Counted from the stretch's first letter, positions 41,813 through 54,519 are shown. The stretch: DNA of 64,000 bases from Schistosoma mansoni (GCF_000237925.1 NC_031502.1:21388909-21452908), one strand, 5' to 3'. Translations and numbers: made by a program. The notes: generated by a model not told the origin, from the sequence alone.

Positions 41813-44338
41813 ATGCTACAACTGGGTATTATCCGTCCCTCTGATAGTCAATGGGCATCCCCTTTGCATATGGTCCCAAAGAAAAATGAAGGTGACTGGC
41901 GACCGTGCGGGGACTACAGAGCCCTCAACCGTCAAACCGTACCAGATAGGTACCCAATACCGCATATCCAAGATTTCACAAACGGTTTACAGGGTATGAA
42001 CATATTCACTAAAATTGACTTAGTCAGGGCATATCACAATATCCCAGTGGCTGATGAAGATATCCCCAAGACAGCTATTACAACACCCTTTGGCTTATTC
42101 GAGTTTATACGCATGCCATTCGGCCTGAGAAATGCGGCACAGACATTTCAAAGATTCATAGACAATCTACTTCGAGATATGCCCTTTGCGCAGGGGTATA
42201 TAGACGACTTGTTAATTGCCAGCCCCGATTTGCAATCACACGAACAGCATGTAAAAACAGTGTTAAAAAGACTGGATGAACATGGAATAAACATACATCA
42301 AAGTAAGTGTGTTTTCGGTGTTCAAACTTTAGAATTTCTCGGTCACACAATAAGCCCAGAAGGGATTAAACCGATCAAAAAAGAAGTAGACACCATTAAA
42401 CAATACCCCATACCTAGTTCTCTAACACAACTGAGAAGTTTTCTAGGTCTAATTAACTTTTATCGCAGATTCATACCAGGTTGTGCACAATTAATGCAAC
42501 CTTTGACAGATTCACTAAAAGGAAAACCAAAAGAATTCAAACTGTCTTCTGACGCTGTCGAAGCTATTAAACAGCTTAAAGATAAATTAGCTCAAGCAAC
42601 TACGTTGATGTATCCGAATTCTCTTTCCCCACTTGCTTTGATGGTGGATGCTTCAGATAAAGCAGTAGGCGGTACCCTTAACCAACTGGTTAAAAACGCC
42701 TGGAAACCAATTGCTTTCTTCTCAAAAAGACTCGCTCCAGCAGAGACAAGGTATTCTACCTTCGGGCGAGAACTTCTTGCAATCTACCTAACCATTAAAC
42801 ACTTCCGACACATGTTAGAAGGCAGGGAATTTATGGTCTTTACGGATCACAAACCACTAACGAATGCACTAAAAGCGAGAGCTGATAAATACTCACCTCG
42901 AGAAGTCCGACACCTTGACTATATATCACAGTTCACAAGCGATATCCGACATGTCAAAGGTCAGGACAATCAGGCGGCAGATGCTTTATCTAGGCTAGAA
43001 ATAAACGTGCTACAGCAGTCTACAGTAAACTTCGAGACGTTGAGAAACGAACAGGAGCAGGATTTAGAATTACAAAACCTGCTTAAAACAAACAATTCAA
43101 GTCTTAATTTAAAACAGTTCCCATCACCTGTCGATGGTATTCTAATCTACTGTGACACGACCAAGGCAATGCCGCGACCTTTCGTTCCCAAAAGTATGCG
43201 AAAGTTGATATATAATAACTTTCATTCTTTGTCTCATCCTGGCGCAAAAGCTTCAACAAAACTAATCAATGCCAGATATATATGGCCGAATTTACAGAAG
43301 AATGTACACAAATGGGTTAGAGAGTGTTCAGCATGTCAACAATCAAAGATAAATCGTCACACAAATTCACCCATAGGTGTTTTCTCGCAACCAGATGCAC
43401 GTTTTGCCCATGTGCATATCGACTTGGTAGGTCCTTTACCACGTTCAAACGGTTTTAATTATCTTTTTACATGCATAGATCGATTTACCAGATTCCCTAT
43501 AGCCATCCCGATAGCGGACATCACAGCGGAAACAGTAGCCAAAGTTTTCATGCAGAACTGGGTAACCATTTTTGGTACACCTATAACAATAACGACGGAT
43601 AGAGGAGCGCAATTCGAATCCGAACTATTTAATAACTTGGCTAAACTTCTAGGCTCCAATAGGATACGCTGCACTGCATATCATCCTCAGGCTAATGGGA
43701 TGGTAGAACGTTTTCACCGTCAGCTAAAAACCGCTCTTATATCTCACTCAAACCCCAATCAGTGGACAGAATTCCTACCGTTAGTTATGTTGGGAATACG
43801 AACATCTGTCAAAACTGACGCACAGTGTTCAGCTGCGGAACTGGTTTTCGGAACAACTCTGAGACTACCAGGTGAATTTATTAACCCTAATACTAACAGT
43901 CAAAAACTTAATATAGAAAGTTATGTAGATCAACTACGAGATCACATGTCTAAACTTAAGCCGATTAATACTCGTGAACAATCGCGCGCCGTATATATAC
44001 CTAAAGACCTAAGCAATTGCACGCACGTATGGATAAGATGTGACAAAATAAAAGCACCACTCAGTCCTCCATTTGAAGGTCCTTTCAAAGTCGTCTCAAG
44101 AAAATCTAAATATTTCGTGATAGAAAAACATGGAAACATCGACACAGTAAGTATTGATAGGCTAAAGCCGGCTTATCTAGATCACGAACCACCATACGTG
44201 TTGTTAGATCGTTTAACTGACAAATCCATTACGGAATCAAAATATAATGATGATAAATCTTTACAAATGACTAAAACGGTTCGCTGGGCACATCCGATTA
44301 GTCAGTCAAGGATGTTGACAGTTTCGACTGCAGGATAA
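41813..44338 (+). CDS. pol: pol 3' part (RT, RNase H, integrase) of gypsy copy B
   Basis: 841 residues open. RT with [15 protein letters not shown] and YIDDLLIAS (near 42200). RNase H with VDASD (42645), RELLAIY, TDHKPL. Integrase HHCC (HPGAKA...CSACQQ, 43237-43340) and DDE in HIDLVGP (43420), TDRG (43597) and NGMVERFH (43693). All catalytic motifs are intact. Whether it is translated depends on how the shift near 41806 is bridged. Confidence 0.9.
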   Translation: MLQLGIIRPSDSQWASPLHMVPKKNEGDWRPCGDYRALNRQTVPDRYPIPHIQDFTNGLQGMNIFTKIDLVRAYHNIPVADEDIPKTAITTPFGLFEFIRMPFGLRNAAQTFQRFIDNLLRDMPFAQGYIDDLLIASPDLQSHEQHVKTVLKRLDEHGINIHQSKCVFGVQTLEFLGHTISPEGIKPIKKEVDTIKQYPIPSSLTQLRSFLGLINFYRRFIPGCAQLMQPLTDSLKGKPKEFKLSSDAVEAIKQLKDKLAQATTLMYPNSLSPLALMVDASDKAVGGTLNQLVKNAWKPIAFFSKRLAPAETRYSTFGRELLAIYLTIKHFRHMLEGREFMVFTDHKPLTNALKARADKYSPREVRHLDYISQFTSDIRHVKGQDNQAADALSRLEINVLQQSTVNFETLRNEQEQDLELQNLLKTNNSSLNLKQFPSPVDGILIYCDTTKAMPRPFVPKSMRKLIYNNFHSLSHPGAKASTKLINARYIWPNLQKNVHKWVRECSACQQSKINRHTNSPIGVFSQPDARFAHVHIDLVGPLPRSNGFNYLFTCIDRFTRFPIAIPIADITAETVAKVFMQNWVTIFGTPITITTDRGAQFESELFNNLAKLLGSNRIRCTAYHPQANGMVERFHRQLKTALISHSNPNQWTEFLPLVMLGIRTSVKTDAQCSAAELVFGTTLRLPGEFINPNTNSQKLNIESYVDQLRDHMSKLKPINTREQSRAVYIPKDLSNCTHVWIRCDKIKAPLSPPFEGPFKVVSRKSKYFVIEKHGNIDTVSIDRLKPAYLDHEPPYVLLDRLTDKSITESKYNDDKSLQMTKTVRWAHPISQSRMLTVSTAG

Positions 44339-45852
44339 ATCTAACCACGTAGCTAATCAGACCCTGCATCTACTTAAAAATAATTTTTTTTCTTTATTCC
44401 GCCTCACATACAACTCCCCAGAACTTTTACCTTTGATATATAAGTGTTATGTTAAATATTTTTTTTAAATACTGGACACATAAGCTAGGTATTCCGAAAC
44501 GATGGCTGAGGATTTTATTCAAACTCGTACAACTTACACTGGCAAATACAACGAATTCAAAAAGCAACCCAGGCGAGTTTTATAATTTCTTTTTCTGGTT
44601 AATTAACTATACTGGCTATACATATATACCATATGAACTAATTCTAAAAGTTTTCGGTCGAAGATATGTTTAGTAGCTTGATACAATTACTATGGTCAAG
44701 TACTTATTAAAGTTCTCATCATTTTTTTTTAAATTTCTGACATTTAAGAATCAATAACCGTGAAGATATGGTACAGTACGTTACTGTAAGGTTACTATCT
44801 TAGCCGCGTTGATTCCACATACCTAATTTTAAACACAACGTATAAAAGAACTGTTAAGTAATCATAACATTGAACTGACGATATGACTATCGTGGCTATG
44901 TTAACGTTAAACCAATTATTATTAGTGGCCCATACAAAACCCTGGAACTTAACACTAGCGTTATAAAAAAGACATGTTATGTCAATAGCTTATATATATA
45001 CTTTTTTTCTCGGTTTAATAATAACGTAAAAAGAGTATTTGACACAACTGTACTTGATCCGCATGCTCAATGCAATTTTTTGCTTCTTAACCGTATATTC
45101 GTTTCCGTTTTGTGGGTTACTCTGATGCACCCTTGGTTACGCACCTAGTTGTAAAAAGCGGTCATCACCGGCTCAAGGTCATGCACTTGATCGATTTTGT
45201 TAAAGAGTCCAACTTCTAGCAAGTTCACCCTTTTACATATACGCATTACAAAAGAGTTTTTTTGTTGTTGCTGTTTTCATGGTTCTTCGTACACAAGATA
45301 TCTACACTATGTTTATTTCCTTCCAGGATACCAATCCGTTCTGGAGGCCAAGCACTTACATGAACGGAACAATTATCAATTGCATTTATGTATTTCCATT
45401 TTGTATCTTATTATTTTATGCAGGCAGTGGAGCAGTTCTTCAGACTCTTCTTTACTTTTTACTTGAGGGCGACTCAAGAGGCAGGTGAGTAAACACCTGA
45501 TAGCCGGTCTGAGCATGGAAAAATCGTACCTCACCAACATGGTGTTGGGTAGCCCGCTCGCGGCACTTCCTCAGATATTCTTATTCCACATTCTCACACT
45601 TTCTCTTGAAAGCACGCAGCAAACCGTCAGCGATAGTTGTAGAAAAGATCACATGCTACAAAGATGACAAGCTAGTAAATGAAGAGACATCCATGGACTA
45701 TCATTGAAAGCGTTAGTCGTAACTGATTGTAAGTCAAATAGTGAGCGAGTTGATAATTTCGCCTTGGGATGAGAAATAGAACGAAGGTGTTATCGATAGA
45801 TAGGTTAATCGAACCGACGTTCCTACGGAAGTCGATTCTAGGGGGAAGCTAA
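44339..45852 (+). other. long 3' noncoding part of gypsy copy B
   Basis: Holds two short frames (44449-44673 and 45197-45466). The second is Cys-rich and hydrophobic, and it sits where Boudicca has its third ORF, but it shows no recognisable domain. A TTTATTTCCTTCCAG acceptor-like site near 45312-45326 corresponds in position to one in element 1. The polypurine tract AGGGGGAAG is at 45840-45848. Confidence 0.5.
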
Positions 45853-46119
45853 TGTAACAGCTCAGGTTGGTTGGTTAAGAGTTGACCCCAAACAACCAAG
45901 CATATGCTAAAACAGTATTGTTCAAGTATTCATTCACTTCCTTACCTTTTGTAAGCGTTATATTCCCTACTATCTTATATGGAATGTTGAGAGCCTTTGT
46001 TTGTCTGAACAGATAATCCCACGCTCCACTGTGACTGCGCGAAGATCGAAATAAAGACCTATTCACTACTTCTCTGGTTTCTTCTATCAATAGCACGAGG
46101 GTTACCTATAGGCACGAAA
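45853..46119 (+). repeat. 3' LTR of gypsy copy B
   Basis: Follows the tract CTAGGGGGAAGCTAA. Same 267 bp as 39898-40164, diverging at the next base. Confidence 0.85.
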
Positions 46120-46442
46120 AATGCAGCCCTGTGCAACTATATCAGTCTTGACATACTGGTCAAAAAAGACAGGATATGATCGACCTATGTGATGTCTCGA
46201 CATAAAAATATTTATCTTTGCATAAATATCATACTTCATCCAGATTGGAGTCTTGAATAACCCTTTGCAGGACTCACTGGATAATTATGGATTATTAGAA
46301 CATATAATATCGTGAGACTATTTATTCACTTACAATTATGGACATCTTACCATTGATGTTTAGGAATGCAACTGGTCAGTTTCTTATTGGCCATATGTGC
46401 ATACTGAGTGGATCGCCTCGATATAGACTTAATTCACAAGCA

Positions 46443-46642
46443 NNNNNNNNNNNNNNNNNNNNNNNNNNNNNNNNNNNNNNNNNNNNNNNNNNNNNNNNNN
46501 NNNNNNNNNNNNNNNNNNNNNNNNNNNNNNNNNNNNNNNNNNNNNNNNNNNNNNNNNNNNNNNNNNNNNNNNNNNNNNNNNNNNNNNNNNNNNNNNNNNN
46601 NNNNNNNNNNNNNNNNNNNNNNNNNNNNNNNNNNNNNNNNNN
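46443..46642. other. assembly gap (200 N)
   Basis: Exactly 200 Ns, so a placeholder size. It lies inside a non-LTR element and next to the right flank of gypsy B. Confidence 0.99.
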
Positions 46643-47870
46643 TTCCTTTATTAGTCCGAAAACATGTCTGGTGTCGCCTACAGTAGCCGCCTTTTCCATT
46701 TCTTCTGCTTTTGTTGCTCACCACTTCTCACGATCGTTGCTTAGACTTTCGGTTAACCTCGATCTGATTTGTTTTTGCTCTTCGTCGTGTTCAGAGCCTG
46801 ATGGGATGAGTTTACGAGAATCCATCAGTGAAATAGACTTAGAAAAATCCGTTGGTTTTTGTAACCTTTTGGTTTAAATTGCTAATAGATGTTACTGCTG
46901 TTTCCACAGCTGTTCGTATATCTTTCCAAACAACATCTGGGTTAGCCTCGTTTTAAAAACTGCCTAAATGTGGACTCAGTTGTTCTTGTCCTCCAGTTCA
47001 ATCCTAATGGGTCTTCTTAATGTAGTTTTTCTGCGTCCGGTGAGGCGCAAGAAAATGCGTGCTCGCATTAAAGTATGGTCAGAGTCTAAATATGTATTCC
47101 TATACGAACGACAGTCTTCTATCGAGCCTCTCCAACAATGACTGACGGCAATATGGCCTATTCGAGTCCATCATTGGTTGGGTGCAGGTAGTCGCCATGT
47201 TAGGCGATGCCTGTACTTATGTTTAAAATTAGTGTTTGCGAAAAATAAACGGTTGTCTCAGCACATTTGCAACAGACGATCACCATTATCTGTTCGCTGA
47301 GCCGGAATACTAAATAATAATAAAACACCCACCTAAATGTTTTTCTGTTTAATTAAAGTCACCCGCCACGAGTAATATGTCTGAGCGCTTAGCTTTTTGA
47401 AGAAGTTCAGAGAGCTTCTTGTAAAAGTCATCTTTCACTTCATCCGGGCTGCAGTCAGTGGGAGCGTAGGTAGAGACGACGAAAAGGCAACGACGTGTGT
47501 CCCTATCCTTCCGAGTTCTTACGGAGTCATTTAGTTGAACAGCACATAGACCACTGTTAACAGGGACTCACTCTAATAGTGCTTGTTCTGCTCTAGTACT
47601 AAGTGCTGTGCCTACACCTGCAAGTCCATGAGAACTAGTCATGGGGACGCCAGATACACGGAGGGTGTATCTCGTCAGTACTCCGTTTTGGCGAGGTCAA
47701 GTGAATGACTACACTAGGATCCTGTATGGGTGTTTTGGAGACACAACATACATAAATGGTACGAGATCCTAGGGTTTTAGCTAAGGAGGCCTGCTGGCCG
47801 ATTTGACATAAGGTGCGTAAGTTGAACATATGTATCAGAGTCAATGAGAAAGCAGGTACCACAAGACAAA
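46643..47870 (-). pseudogene. RTE-like non-LTR element: endonuclease and linker
   Basis: Minus strand: NLRTLCQIGQQASLAKTLGS start (near 47850), then endonuclease motifs STYAPTDCSPDEVKDDFYKK and LLVAGDFN (near 47350), then the linker with NPDVVWKDIRTAVETAV and ending near EKAATVGDTRHVFGLIKE at the gap. Stop codons and shifts interrupt it. The RT part should follow across the gap. The sequence left of the gap (46380-46442, minus ACELSLYRGDPLSMHIWP) was not recognised as RT. Confidence 0.8.
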
Positions 47871-48002
47871 GTTTAGCGAAATTTCATACTTTAACGGAAA
47901 TACTTCTAGTTAAAGTAGACCAAGAATGCTGTTTGACGCAACAAGTGCTAGGTCACCACCTAGGTTACTATTGACAATACAAACCACCGGACATTTGAAT
48001 TA

Positions 48003-48454
48003 ATGGAGGGCAAAGTTGACAAAATCGGCTTGGAGGTCCCACTCTGTAATTATGTAGCAAGCGATAAAATCTGGTAAGCCTTAGGTGTTGCCTAATGATT
48101 TGAAGGCGCGATAACTGCATTAAGGAGGCGAGCGCAGCTAAAGCATGGTCCAAGAATTGGAGCTTCCTTACTTTAACCCCTCGGGAGCTCCTAAAAGATG
48201 AACTCCACGAACTGATTGATCCAAACAGAAAACCTATTGAAATCCCACAATACTTGAAGGTGGCCGAAGCAGTACCTATCTCGGCCTATATAAAGGTGGA
48301 ACCTTCGCCGAAGCCCATCCCGCAAACAACAAGTAGAATGATTGGATGGAGATCTGGACTGCCTCAGTACAAACTAGACAAGTATGAAGTAGCAAAAAGA
48401 CCTCAAGGTTCGCTTCTTAAGAGGTTTAACTGGCCAATAGAAGCTTTATACTGA
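48003..48454 (+). CDS. CIMIP1: C20orf85/CIMIP1 homologue, ciliary microtubule inner protein 1
   Basis: Exon 1 is 48003-48073 (ATG, MEGKVDKIGLEVPLCNYVAS ending in a split Trp codon). The intron is 48074-48105 (GTAAGC...TTTGAAG, 32 nt). Exon 2 is 48106-48454 (TGA). 139 residues, against 137 in the human protein. Conserved landmarks in order: DKIW, KNWSFLTLTPRELLKDE, a Pro-rich turn with YIKVEPSPKPIPQTT, IGWRSGLP, and a C-terminal LLKRFNWPIEALY. The human protein shows W-x-x-N-W-G-F-L, YIKVFPSPPVPQTT, IGWRS and a CWP end at the same places. The family lies inside doublet microtubules of motile cilia; schistosomes have ciliated larvae, flame cells and flagellate sperm. The RTE-like copy upstream ends about 130 bp from the ATG. 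Confidence 0.88.
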
Positions 48455-48459
48455 TGTTA

Positions 48460-49940
48460 AATTTGACTTGGGTAGTGGATTGGAAGCGCCAGTCTCATAA
48501 GTCCCTGAGAGAGATATGTGAAAAACCCGTCCTTCGTACGTAAGAGTACTATGCCTCCATTTCTCCCATAGTTCAAAATTGACATTGAAGTTCAATAAAG
48601 ATAATATTGCCTTTATGACAGATTTCTGATATGTTTCTAGGATATCAGGACCCAGTCTTGCAAAATAAATCATTGAAGTTCGACATGAAAGAGAAAGTCA
48701 GACTGTTCTTTAGGCGAGAACTTTTAGTTGATTCCAAAAGAAATTATAGATTGACTGACCTATACGGACTATGCGAAATTACAATGTAAATGGCAGTTAG
48801 AAACTTATTTTCGTTTTGAATGAAAAAGAACAAAACGCATCGTCCAATTATTGACAAAGTACTCCGTACATTGAAAATAGACTAAAAGCATGCAGTTTAA
48901 CCAGATAAAAGTTCATAAACTCTCGAAACGTTATTCTACTCTTCCAAACCTTATGTGATATATCAATCCTGTATTTGATATGAACAACGACTACCTGTAC
49001 TCTATAATAAGCTTTATCTAATAAACGTATAGCATGTATCCCCGGACAGTATAAAACCCCCAGACTGTCTTGAGAATAAATCTGAATACATAGACATCCA
49101 GCACAACTTAAATCCTAAAATATCTTTTTATCTTATGAGCATAAATCAAAACTCAATGAACCACAGCAGGAAGAGGATGCACCATAGGGATCGTACATTT
49201 TTTACGCCTCATTTATTATGAGTAAATATTAGATGCCTCAGTTAGTATTCGCAAGTGATATACTGGTCACTTTAAGTAATGGAATCTCATGACTTTATTG
49301 ACAATACTGGTTCCAGTCGAAGTATGTCAACATTATAAGCTTACCAGATATTCCAAAATATAAACATAACAACTCGTCCTTAGACCGAAACAAACAGAAC
49401 TGTCAGATTGTATATGTGTAATATCAAACAAGTAAAATTCTGTCAGACTTCTCGGTAGTTATAAAAGAAACTACTTTGGATATATCAATGTGACAAATAA
49501 ACCAAGCTTCTCCTCAAAAATCTCTTACATGAAGGATAAGTATCTGTTGATATGGATTTACATATACAAAGTTACCATGTGACATGCATAATTCTATCTC
49601 CATTATTGACTAAGTGATAAATGAAATCGTTTCTATGTTTAAATGGTATATTATATGCCATTCAAAACCAAGATATTTAAAATATAATGAAGGAACATGA
49701 AGGCAATTGATCTCTAGAAGTTATCAGTAGGGTTCAACTGTACTGAGAGTAGGGCAGTTGTAGCAGATAATTATCATTCTAAATACCACTCCTATATAGT
49801 GCAATCGGATTAATTAGTACCCGAGAAACTCTCTTATCCAACAACATCCCCGGTTAACTACAGCATATGTACTTGACGAAGAAATACACAATTTGATAGA
49901 TATATTTACATGATAATTTATGTCAATCTGTAAAACACTA
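48460..49940. other. intergenic stretch between convergent genes
   Basis: AT-rich. No ORF or repeat that I can support. Confidence 0.45.
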
Positions 49941-49949
49941 TCGGCCCTT

Positions 49950-50366
49950 TCAAACTTTTTTGGAAGCACTTAAGATGATCGGTTTAGGTCGTGTTTTAAA
50001 CAACAATTTACGCCGAATAACAGAAACTACATCATACTGTAAGCTTCCAGATGTGGTGTTTCTTTTCGTGACAAGCATAGGCTTTTCAAGAGCAACTACT
50101 TTCCCGAAAAGTACATGATGACCAATAAAAAGAATTGGATCGCCATTCTATAAAATGAATATTAAATGTGGTGGAAGAAAACAATTAACCAACCTCCTGT
50201 GAAAAATGCAGATCACCTAAATTTTTCCCTTCCAATGGACTATCTGTTTTGCTCAAAACATCACCTTGTAACTCAATCATTAGCCACTCATTCACTTCTC
50301 CACTGGAAAATAATGCTATAAAAAGAATTGTATGATTTACTCTGGTCCATGGATAGGTATAATCAT
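49950..50366 (-). CDS. CHTF8: CHTF8/Ctf8 homologue, alternative clamp loader subunit
   Basis: Exons on the minus strand: 50366-50341 (ATG, MIIPIHGP), 50302-50194 and 50147-49950 (TGA). Introns are 38 nt (50303-50340) and 46 nt (50148-50193), GT-AG, phases 2 and 0. 110 residues, against about 121 in the human protein. Conserved landmarks: EWLMIELQGD, NLGDLHFS, PILFIGHHVLFGKVVALEKP, and the C-terminal LLFKTRPKPII followed by a KKV end. In the family these are E-W-x-x-x-E-L-Q-G, L-G-D-L-H, I-G-H-H-x-L-x-G-K and F-K-T-R-P-K-P-I-I. Ctf8 binds Dcc1 and Ctf18 to form the RFC-like complex that loads PCNA and supports sister-chromatid cohesion in the nucleus. An acceptor-like TGTTTCAG lies 24 nt upstream of the ATG. 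Confidence 0.9.
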
Positions 50367-50390
50367 ATTCGATGGAAAACTTGATGGTTT

Positions 50391-50402
50391 CTGAAACACA
50401 GA
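50391..50402 (-). promoter_or_regulatory. splice acceptor in the 5' UTR of CHTF8 (cis or spliced-leader)
   Basis: The minus strand reads TTCTGTGTTTCAG, a strong polypyrimidine-AG acceptor, just 24 nt before the start codon. Schistosomes add a spliced leader to some mRNAs. A 5'-UTR intron is the alternative. Confidence 0.4.
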
Positions 50403-50827
50403 ATTTAATTGATTGAAAAAGTAGTAGTTAGAGATTTATAATTAAAATTTTCCAGTGCATCTAGTACGTTTATCTCCTAAGACACAGTCGTATCATAAAA
50501 CTCCACCACAACTCAGACTTAATACATAAGAAGTAAAGATGCAGTAATTCCAACTAAATATCGGTTGGAAACCAATGTAACACTTTATTGGTTGAAGTTG
50601 ACACAATATAAAGTGCATTGGAAGGTTAGCACAAAATAAACTGATACTAACAATACTTACGGCGATTTTAGGAGTAATTGTGAACCAAGAAACTCAACAA
50701 GATGCCACTCGAAATCTAGACATAACTTATAGTGAAGTTATCCGCAGACTCATGAGCTGATTAATCACCATGAGGCTCTTTTTAATCTCCTTGAACTAGC
50801 TAACGTAGGTTGTAGTATGACGCACGG

Positions 50828-51352
50828 ATTTGCCCCCAAATACCTTGGTACGACCGAGAGTGGGGACAGTCCTCTCTCCCTCTCGAAATGCCTTCACATG
50901 GCCACGCGTATATAGCCTCTGTCAGGGAAGTCCTACTCACTGCCTTCTTGTGGCGTTACTGTTGTTTATGAAATTGAGAGAACGAAAAGCGAATGTCAGG
51001 CGCTTTAACCGGGTTGGTGGACACGGAAAGTTCACCCAGGTGAGTTGGAAAACCCTCATTCCAAACCAATGGTGCACATGAGCTGCAGTATCCTGAGGGG
51101 ACAAATGGCATATGAACCAATCGCTGACCACCGGCTACCATGGGACTGCATCTTCTCACGATGCTCCACTGCCTGTGGATCAGGCCTGTAGGTAAAAGGC
51201 TCGGGGTGTGACCCCTTAGGAAAACCACCTGTTTCGGTTTAGGCACCTGGGCAGTATCACAGCTCTCACACAAATCAAATGAGGTTTGTGTGGCGCATAT
51301 TTATCTGGTGCTTCCTTGTACCAATATTTATGTGTTTAAATAAAATAATAAG
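50828..51352 (+). repeat. ~500-bp retroposon-like repeat, copy R6
   Basis: Full-length copy from CTTGGTACGACCGAGAGTGG to TTTATGTGTTTAAATAAAATAATAAG. Shares all blocks with R1, R2 and R4. Confidence 0.8.
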
Positions 51353-51437
51353 TAAATAATGCATGCCCATAATACCAAATACTTTGCGATTTAACCGGGT
51401 TTATATAGACTCAATAGATATTTTCCCAGCATCTCAG

Positions 51438-51620
51438 TCAACGAAAACTAGATGGGAATCCGGCATCCATCATGAAGCTTCTATTAGGTTTTATGCAATC
51501 TACAAATGAACTATTAATATGAATAAGTATTTTACATATACGATCAGCCAAGATTCTGTCTTTTGAGGGGAAAAAATTAACAAGCGATTGTGCAGTTTGG
51601 CTAACTACTTTATAAAACAT
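51438..51620 (-). CDS. unidentified 60-codon open frame, possible terminal exon
   Basis: The minus-strand frame ending GFPSSFR-stop has varied residue composition (FFPSKDRILADRICKILIH), unlike the T- or A-rich chance frames nearby. A weak acceptor (TTTTATAAAG) precedes it. No family was recognised and no partner exon was found. Confidence 0.2.
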   Translation of the reverse strand: MFYKVVSQTAQSLVNFFPSKDRILADRICKILIHINSSFVDCIKPNRSFMMDAGFPSSFR

Positions 51621-51699
51621 TATTCATTTAGGGTAATTACTGAGTACCCTTAAGTAAAAGGTGTAATATAATTCAACTAAACGATTTTTGATTAGGAAT

Positions 51700-54500
51700 T
51701 TAAACTCCTGAAAGTCGAGAGGTGAAACCTACTTACGGCTTAAATTTATGAATATAGTGAAATCAAGTAGCACTAATAAACATATAGATATAGCTATACA
51801 AGATAATAGCTCTCCACGAGGTTTTTAGGATTCAGCCTTTAATAAATCAACCCACAGTATTATTATACACTTCAATATCAGGCTACACTACGAAATACAA
51901 CTATAGAGATTTGGTGTCACTGATCGTTCTTTATCGCCAACCAGTAAATGTGAGACCTGCCTCAACTGCTACAAAGGTTACCAGAGCTGACAAGAAGACA
52001 TCGAAAAAACATTATCGAGGTAAAAAAAAAAGCATGAGAGTCGAAATGACAGTGTCATTAGAAGTCGAAATGTAAGACTGTAGATAGGGTCTAAAAGAAA
52101 CGAATGAAACCGACAACGAAAATAATAAACCTCGAGATTTGTGGGAAATTAAAGAAAGAGCATAGCTATAACATCAGGGCCTGTTTTGGGCCGTTTCGCT
52201 AATCAGACTAACAGTCAACTACTTCAAGGATTGATGCTGTCTCAGTTTGGTTATTATCAGTTCTCTCCCTATTTGCTACTATGATGTCCAGTGTAGTGTG
52301 TTGAGGTACGCGATGACTAAATATGCGTGAAAAATCCCTGAACGGATAATTACTAGATATTTAGGGCACCCAGAATTCAGACACCAAATAGCAGGTTCCA
52401 AACTTACAACACCTACTTGGTTTGAGCAGCTAGGTATTCTTACTACCTCTCACATAAAAAGCGTCTCAGAGCACAGTAAATATACGTATACTTGATAAGT
52501 GAATTCTTAAACAATTTAATTGGTAAATGTTCACAATCCCATAGATCACTTCACCATATCTCGTAATTTGCAATAGCACGAGATGATTAGTGGTTACATT
52601 TTACGTCAAATATCTCAAAAACATGTCAATAATTTAAGAAAACTAATGCATGTATCCTACTTTCACAAGCAATCTTTTGAGTTCTGTAAGAAACATCCCG
52701 TTTGAATTAACTTACTTCGTTTATTGACTACATTTCTCTGTCAACAATTTCAACTTTAGATTATAGATAAGGCTGTAAGGAAGGTTTCGTCATAATCCAA
52801 ATAGATAGGCATAAACAACATGAAATTTCCCACATAATATTGCTAACCACGGTTGGAAATAAAATCAATACAGCTTAAAGAAACTAACAAATAAGTGAAT
52901 CTTCAATCCTTTTTGGACATTGACTTTCCTGTCTATTGTATGAGGTAGCATGTTATCATGCCTGTTTGCCGACCAGTTTTTACAAGCAATAAACATTCAA
53001 TCAATGCGCTTCATACTTTCCATGACAGCTAGCTACATCCTGTGCTTAAAATCTCACATACTTATCGTAAGAAAAAGGAGATTCTACCATTAATTAACTG
53101 TAACCATGAGAATTATCTATGAATACATGTCCCCGTGCAGTCAAAAAAATAACACCAGAACCAAGCATATATGAAAATGAACTACTGCTTACTTGTTAGC
53201 AATAGCGTCCTCTAAAAGTGACGTTCTTTATCAAACTAAATTAAGAAAAATACTTATGAAGATCTCTAGATGACCAAGGGCAATAAAACAATACGGAAAT
53301 CAAAGGAAGTTAATATACATTAAAGTCCAAATCTTCTTTACTTAAAATATTTATATAACCCAAACTTTGCAAATATTGTATGAAATACATTCTTAAAAAC
53401 CTGAAACACTAATAAGAGCTTCGTCCCTAAACGAATTGAACTTCAAATCAGAATCTCTGTAAAAAAGTAACACTTGTGTAACGGTGATAAAAACACACGT
53501 TCTGAATCATGCACACATATTGATTTGTCATTGTATAAATCGATTTATACATTTAGGTGAATCCATGTAAATTATCATCACTCAGAATTCAGTAACTGGA
53601 ATGACCGAGTATAAGGTAACTAAAGTTTTGGACCATAACACTGTAAGATTTTTTACCGCTTATGAAGGGTGGATGGATAACTTGTTGGCTCTGTAGACAA
53701 GAGAAATTGAATTGAAAAACATATTATCCGAGGTCACAAAAACCTGGAAAACCAACTTTTGGAAAAAATATATACATCTTCCCCAAAGTTGGTTATATAG
53801 CACAAAAAAAACTTGTAGTCAACTCCATTGCTACGCAAGGATACTTTCACGATATTAGAGACAGAATGCAAAATCGAAGAAAACAAGAATACGGATGTAA
53901 TAATCTAAACTCATAACTATTCACTGCTGTTCTATAGGTTCAATATTCAATGTTAACGAAAATAACCGTAAGTAAAGCTTCACGTAGATAGTTGCTTAAA
54001 AAAACTATGGCAGTTAGAAATCGTTGTGGTTTATCGTGTTCATTAAATTCCAAAATTCACGAGAAGATTACTTTGCTTCGCAATAGTCAAATAGCTGTTT
54101 AAAAAAGGCATTACCAGTGAAATATTTTTTATGTCTGACTCCATTTTCAATAGACATTTTTTTACCATGCTCTGATTTTCTAACTTGCATGTGAAACTCT
54201 TTGAGTGAACGTTGTGAAGGCCTGCCTGGTCTTATATGCCCATTCGTATAGACATATTGTTAATTAATAACCCATAACCTGTTCTTTCTTCTTATAATGA
54301 AAATACATAACAATCATTGCTCGAGCATCTGTCTACTACTCATAATGTTGCACAATATGACGTTTTTTCTTTTCAATAAGTCTCTTGTTATGTCCCGACC
54401 AAAATAACGAATGGTAGCTGTTGGGATCTATTTATAAACTAATACTATACATTTTTTTATTGTGTAGTTGTTAAGTAGCTAACCTATGTATATTCATACT
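51700..54500. other. noncoding AT-rich stretch
   Basis: No ORF above chance. No repeat recognised on either strand. Confidence 0.45.
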
Positions 54501-54519
54501 ACTCTTACATTAGTTTTAT

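Larger units (their letters stand above)
39898..46119 (+). mobile_element. gypsy copy B (CsRn1-type), near-complete
   Basis: 6222 bp with two 267-bp LTRs (39898-40164, 45853-46119), gag, frameshift signal, pol and a polypurine tract. The region between pol and the 3' LTR is long (1.5 kb). The only pol lesion seen is the one-base loss near 41806. No matching target duplication flanks it (GGTTC left, AATGC right), and the BEL sequence it interrupts does not resume on the right. Confidence 0.92.

Noticed and set aside
46338-46877. Frames running through the 200-N gap
   Set aside because: Artefact of unknown bases.
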